A stretch of 51,671 nt of DNA from Collimonas sp. OK307. Its GTDB lineage: Bacteria; Pseudomonadota; Gammaproteobacteria; Burkholderiales; Burkholderiaceae_D. The DNA is taken from contig NZ_FOQI01000025.1 in assembly GCF_900113705.1 (NCBI RefSeq), forward strand, positions 1 through 51,671, given 5' to 3'. Under the pieces are notes generated by a model, which was not told the DNA's origin, did no database searches, and saw only the letters and a list, made by a program, of their open reading frames with translations. The position numbers and the translations under genes were made by a program. Positions 48,021-51,671 of the stretch are shown piece by piece (within the stretch, counting starts at the first letter, position 1; every line of letters starts with the position of its first letter).

Positions 48021-49385
48021 ATGAATCAATCTGAGATGTCATCGACGGAACATGCTGAATCCCCGCCGTCTCCGGTCAGCTTTCGCGAAGCATTCATGTT
48101 TTGGCTGAAGCTGGGCTTTATCAGTTTCGGCGGACCTGCCGGACAGATTTCCATCATGCACCAGGAGTTGGTTGAGAATCGGCGCTGGATTTCGGAGCGG
48201 CGGTTTCTGCATGCGCTCAACTACTGCATGGTTCTGCCCGGCCCGGAAGCGCAACAGCTCGCCACTTACATAGGTTGGCTGATGCACCGTTCACGGGGCG
48301 GCATCGCGGCCGGCGCCTTATTCGTATTGCCGTCGCTGCTGATTCTGGTCGCCTTGTCATGGATGTATATCGCGTTTGGCAATTTACCGCTGGTTGCCGG
48401 CCTGTTCTATGGCATCAAACCGGCAGTTACCGCCATCGTGCTGCAAGCGGCACACCGGATCGGCTCGCGTGCGCTCAAGAACAATACGCTATGGGCGATT
48501 GCCGCCGCATCGTTCGTCGCCATCTTCGCTTTGAACCTGCCGTTCCCCGCCATCATCGCCACTGCGGCCCTGATCGGCTACATCGGCGGCCGCATCGCGC
48601 CCGATCGTTTCAAGACGGGAGGCGCGCATGGCAACGCTGATCAGTCGTTTGGCCCGGCGCTGATAGACGACGACACACCGACGCCGAAACATGCGCAATT
48701 CCGCTGGCGCAGCCTGCTGCGCATAGTCGCCATCGGCGGCCTGTTGTGGCTGATTCCGATGGGCATGCTGACGGCGTTCTATGGCTGGCATGCTACCTTG
48801 ACGCAGATGGGCTGGTTCTTCACCAAGGCCGCCATGCTGACTTTCGGCGGCGCTTATGCGGTTCTTCCGTATGTGTATCAAGGCGCTATCGAACACTACG
48901 GCTGGTTGACGCCGACGCAAATGATCGACGGCCTGGCGCTTGGTGAGACCACCCCCGGACCGCTGATCATGGTGGTGGCCTTCGTCGGCTTTGTGGGTGG
49001 TTATGTTAAAGCCATATTCGGGCCGGACAGTCTGTTTCTTGCCGGCGCCACTGCGGCTGCGCTGGTGACCTGGTTCACCTTCTTGCCATCGTTCCTGTTT
49101 ATCCTCGCTGGCGGCCCTATGATCGAAGCTACCCACCGTGACCTGAAATTCACCGCTCCGCTCACTGCGATTACTGCCGCCGTGGTGGGCGTAATTTTGA
49201 ATCTGGCAGTGTTCTTCGGTTATCACGTGCTCTGGCCGCAGGGCTTGGGCGGCACGTTTGACTGGATATCGGCATTGATCGCATTGGCCGCCGCTATCGC
49301 CCTGTTCCGCTTCAAGAGGAATGTGATTCACGTTATTGCGGTATGTGCGATAACTGGCTTGATCCTGAAGATGTGGATATTGTAA
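48021..49385 (+). CDS. chrA: Chromate efflux transporter
   Basis: 454 residues with two homologous CHR halves: GFISFGGPAGQI near 32-43 in the first and FGGAYAVLPYV near 275 in the second, the duplicated-domain (long-chain) form. About ten to twelve membrane helices. The hydrophilic loop between halves (about 195-235) is acidic and His-containing. ChrA exports chromate by the proton motive force; a more general anion role is possible for some members. No chrB regulator adjoins it, so resistance rather than regulation is inferred from family only. Confidence 0.92.
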   Translation: MNQSEMSSTEHAESPPSPVSFREAFMFWLKLGFISFGGPAGQISIMHQELVENRRWISERRFLHALNYCMVLPGPEAQQLATYIGWLMHRSRGGIAAGALFVLPSLLILVALSWMYIAFGNLPLVAGLFYGIKPAVTAIVLQAAHRIGSRALKNNTLWAIAAASFVAIFALNLPFPAIIATAALIGYIGGRIAPDRFKTGGAHGNADQSFGPALIDDDTPTPKHAQFRWRSLLRIVAIGGLLWLIPMGMLTAFYGWHATLTQMGWFFTKAAMLTFGGAYAVLPYVYQGAIEHYGWLTPTQMIDGLALGETTPGPLIMVVAFVGFVGGYVKAIFGPDSLFLAGATAAALVTWFTFLPSFLFILAGGPMIEATHRDLKFTAPLTAITAAVVGVILNLAVFFGYHVLWPQGLGGTFDWISALIALAAAIALFRFKRNVIHVIAVCAITGLILKMWIL

Positions 49386-49463
49386 AACTATACGATAAGT
49401 GCAGATGTGATAAATTCGGCTCACGATCTTGAACGATATTAACTATAAGCAGGAGAAAACATT

Positions 49464-49790
49464 ATGCCAAGCGCCCGCCTGAACGGCGAAATCATTACCG
49501 GTTGGGATAGTTTTCATACCGAATGCGCGGAGGTATTCGGTTTTCCCGAGTTCTATGGACGCAACATGAATGCCTGGATCGATTGTCTCAGCTATTTGCG
49601 CGATGAAGATGGCATGAGCAAGTTCCGGTTGAAGGAAAACGAGGTGTTGGAAATTGAGGTATTGCACAGCGAAAAACTGCGCCAGCAAGCCGCTGAAATC
49701 ATCGAAGAATTGGAATTTTGCGTTACCGCGATCAATGAACGCTACGAGGACTATGGCGAAAAGCCGGCGCTGAAATTGACATTGCGCTGA
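49464..49790 (+). CDS. Barstar-family protein
   Basis: 108 residues, with a strong binding site (GCAGGAGA). The barstar pattern is seen in the segments WDSFHTECAEVFGFPEFYGRN, split as WDSFHTECAEVF and GFPEFYGRN, then MNAWIDCLSYLRD and a Glu-rich second half. Barstar inhibits the RNase barnase by blocking its active site. No barnase-like gene is beside it. Orphan barstars are thought to protect against RNase toxins of other cells, but this is inference. Confidence 0.85.
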   Translation: MPSARLNGEIITGWDSFHTECAEVFGFPEFYGRNMNAWIDCLSYLRDEDGMSKFRLKENEVLEIEVLHSEKLRQQAAEIIEELEFCVTAINERYEDYGEKPALKLTLR

Positions 49791-49808
49791 CGCCACAGTG
49801 AAGTAAGT

Positions 49809-50264
49809 CTAGCGTGCCGGGCGGAGGTAATAAATGTCCCATTCCTCTTCTGCGAGAAATTCAAAGCCATTGCGCTGGTAGAAACGATTGGAATCGCTTC
49901 CCCTCAGGGCGCCTACGCGCAGTGGCATCGACTGGCCATCGGCTTCCTTGAAGATTTGCGTGAGCACCGCTGCCCCAATCCCCTGCCCTTGATTACCGGG
50001 ACGCATATAGAGGTGATCCAGCAGCAGTTGACCTGGAACTGGTTTGACTACGACAAAGCCGACTTTCAGCTCATTCACTATCACGTGTCGCGTATGTGGC
50101 GCTGAAAAACTGGAGCGGAACCGCTCTCTCGCCCGAACCGGATCAAAACGGCCGATGCGTTCAAGGCTCTCGCGCATGGCGGCTATGCGCAAGGCAACCA
50201 GCTCTTCGAAATCCGATTCAACTGCCTGGACCAGCGTGACGAGCGGTTGGTTCGATGCGGACAT
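49809..50264 (-). CDS. GNAT family N-acetyltransferase
   Basis: 151 residues. The acetyl-CoA motif is RPGNQGQGIGAAVL near 88-101, and the end YQRNGFEFLAEEEWDIYYL has the C-terminal GNAT beta strand. The start has GAAGG upstream. Substrate unknown. Convergent with the barstar gene, 18 bp between the stops. Confidence 0.88.
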   Translation of the reverse strand: MSASNQPLVTLVQAVESDFEELVALRIAAMRESLERIGRFDPVRARERFRSSFSAPHTRHVIVNELKVGFVVVKPVPGQLLLDHLYMRPGNQGQGIGAAVLTQIFKEADGQSMPLRVGALRGSDSNRFYQRNGFEFLAEEEWDIYYLRPAR

Positions 50265-50421
50265 GTGTGCCTTCAGAATGTGCGTTTGATTGATCCGGCA
50301 ATTTTATCTGAATCCAGGAACTCTGAATCGTCTCTCCTTTGATAGCTGGCGCGCCGATGCTCGCTGGAGTACGCTATACACATCGCCATGTACCGCCTAT
50401 GGCTGTTCACAGGTTGCCACT

Positions 50422-51267
50422 ATGGGAAAGACCGCGTTTGTATTCGCTGGTGGTGGAAGTCTCGGTGCAATTGAAGCCGGCATGTTGCGAGAATTGATCG
50501 CGTCAGGTGTGCGCCCCGATTTCCTGGTCGGCGCCTCTGCCGGTGCTATCAATAGTGTGTTTTTTGCCTATCAACCGCATACCGCTGGCGCCATGCGCCT
50601 GGAATTCCTATGGCGCGGCGTCCGCCGCCAACAGATCTTGCCATGGTCGATTCGTTCGGTTCTTGGAGCAGCCCGTGGCACGCATCTGGTCAATCCGGCT
50701 AAGTTGCGAAGCCTTCTTTATGAACATTTCGGTAATCGCACATTGGAAGATGCCGATCTTCCGGTTCATGTGGTTGCCACCGAGATGAAAACCGGCAATG
50801 AAATTGTTATTTCGTCCGGGTCGGCTGTCGATGCGGTACTGGCAAGCACGGCTATTCCGGGTGTCTTTCCGCCGGTTCCTCTAAACGGGAATATGCTGAT
50901 TGACGGTGGTGTCGCCAACAATACGCCTATCTCCAGTGCAATACGGCTTGGGGCAACACGTGTCATCGTGCTCGCTACCGGTTTCACCTGCGCCGAGCGA
51001 CGACAACCGAAAGGCGCGCTCGAGCACGCCATGAGTGCGCTCAATTTGCTGGTGGCACGTCAATTGGTATCTGATCTGGAACGTTGGGCATCGCATGCTG
51101 CGATAGCTGTGGTTGCTCCGCTATGTCCGCTGGACGTCTCGCCGTACGACTATAGCCAGTGCGGCGTGCTGATAGACCGGGCGGCGGCGGAAACCCGTCG
51201 CTGGCTGGAGGCCGGCGGATTGGATAGTCGCGATATTCCCGGAGGACTCAGGCCGCATTCGCATTGA
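50422..51267 (+). CDS. Patatin-like phospholipase family protein
   Basis: 281 residues from ATG 50422, where the family core begins (TAFVFAGGGSLGAIEAGML). The frame opens at 50290 but the extra 44 residues have no family likeness. The oxyanion loop is GGGSLGA at 10-16, the nucleophile is Ser39 in GASAG, and the partner is Asp161 in DGG. Such proteins cleave acyl groups from phospholipids; no signal peptide is seen, so a cytoplasmic place is likely. Substrate unknown. Monocistronic, diverging from the GNAT gene. Confidence 0.9.
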   Translation: MGKTAFVFAGGGSLGAIEAGMLRELIASGVRPDFLVGASAGAINSVFFAYQPHTAGAMRLEFLWRGVRRQQILPWSIRSVLGAARGTHLVNPAKLRSLLYEHFGNRTLEDADLPVHVVATEMKTGNEIVISSGSAVDAVLASTAIPGVFPPVPLNGNMLIDGGVANNTPISSAIRLGATRVIVLATGFTCAERRQPKGALEHAMSALNLLVARQLVSDLERWASHAAIAVVAPLCPLDVSPYDYSQCGVLIDRAAAETRRWLEAGGLDSRDIPGGLRPHSH

Positions 51268-51394
51268 TGGAGATTATTTGGAGAGCTTTGTAGGGTTGGC
51301 ACGAATGCCCATGCGGAATTCACTCGACGAGGATGTGTATATCGACATCGTATTTCGCGGCTTTTCAGGTGTTGTACAAAGCGCTCGCGCAAAG

Positions 51395-51430
51395 CAAAAA
51401 CCCTCTGAGGATAAGCTCAGAGGGTTTTTT
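51395..51430. terminator. rRNA operon terminator, active in both directions by structure
   Basis: AACCCTCTGAG pairs with CTCAGAGGGTT (51399-51409 with 51416-51426), loop six bases. T runs follow on both strands (51425-51430 on plus, the A run 51396-51400 on minus). It lies just past the 5S gene on the minus strand. Confidence 0.9.
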
Positions 51431-51437
51431 AATAAAA

Positions 51438-51552
51438 GCCTGACGATGACCTACTTTCACACTGGTTGCAGCACTATCATCGGCGCAAATTCGTTTCACG
51501 GTCCTGTTCGGGATGGGAAGGGGTGGTACCAAATCGCTATGGTCATCAGGCA
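51438..51552 (-). rRNA. rrf: 5S ribosomal RNA
   Basis: About 115 nt on the minus strand, from TGCCTGATGACCATAGCG to CATCGTCAGGC. The internal blocks CCCATCCCGAACAGGACCG and GCGCCGATGATAGTG are those of proteobacterial 5S RNA, and the two ends pair as helix I. It is the promoter-distal gene of an rRNA operon whose 23S lies to the right of the window. Confidence 0.96.
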
Positions 51553-51671
51553 TAACTTGTAACCGCTGTTCGTTCTCCAGGTGGAGCAACGCACAACGCA
51601 ATCTAGAAGAAGTAGTTTTTTATACCGGGTTCACTAGGGTGAGTGAACCCGGTTGGGTATGAATGTCCAAA
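51553..51671 (-). other. 23S-5S rRNA spacer
   Basis: 119 bp between the 5S gene and the window edge. It holds a strong hairpin of 11 bp (CCGGGTTCACT at about 51624-51634 with AGTGAACCCGG just after), a likely RNase processing site or structure of the spacer. No coding gene. Confidence 0.75.

Noticed and set aside
51278-51562. 94-codon plus-strand frame at the right end.
   Set aside because: It runs through the rRNA terminator and antisense to the 5S gene.

Overview
The window looks like the chromosome of a betaproteobacterium of the order Burkholderiales, most like Oxalobacteraceae (Collimonas, Herbaspirillum or Janthinobacterium type). Three things suggest this: the order gyrA-serC-pheA-hisC-tyrA-aroA-cmk-rpsA-ihfB-lapA-lapB, the pair ompA-ubiG-gph after gyrA, and a tmRNA with the tag ANDNSYALAA. 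The family assignment is inference; no search was run.

Layout. (1) 1-2924: 5' part of a large trimeric autotransporter adhesin gene on the minus strand, with about 36 stalk repeats, cut by the window edge. A small exported DUF4019 protein and about 1 kb of AT-rich DNA without a gene follow. (2) 4614-14171: accessory and envelope genes. These are a ribosome-assembly GTPase, a histone-deacetylase-like amidohydrolase, an overlapping MoxR-DUF58-TgpA-MltB operon, YaeQ, a DUF1415 protein and a small helix-turn-helix protein. (3) 14218-35134: twenty kilobases of minus-strand core genes. They cover cysteine synthesis (cysM), LPS precursor and LPS control (rfaE1, ugd, lapB, lapA), IHF and ribosomal S1, cmk, the aromatic amino-acid and serine branch (aroA, tyrA, hisC, pheA, serC) and gyrA. 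A 1171-residue SWIM/SNF2 helicase sits between cmk and aroA. (4) 35416-42888, plus strand: two tandem OmpA-family proteins, ubiG, gph, a giant AsmA-like DUF748 protein and the tmRNA gene. (5) 42889-51671: a duplicated tmRNA 3' end, an ammonium transporter behind a good sigma-54/NtrC control region, a diguanylate cyclase next to a PilZ/YcgR flagellar brake gene carrying an in-frame amber codon, an amino-acid-type binding protein, ChrA, an orphan barstar, a GNAT enzyme, a patatin-like lipase, and the 5S rRNA end of an rRNA operon entering from the right.

Most of the window is ordinary housekeeping sequence. The items most worth a second look are the amber-interrupted ycgR, the 67-bp repeat of the tmRNA 3' end with palindromes between the copies, the nitrogen-control region of amt, the adhesin repeat array with a perfect 96-bp duplication, and the helicase inside the aroA-cmk cluster. 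I see no CRISPR array, insertion sequence or complete prophage, and no clear evidence of a wholly new system.
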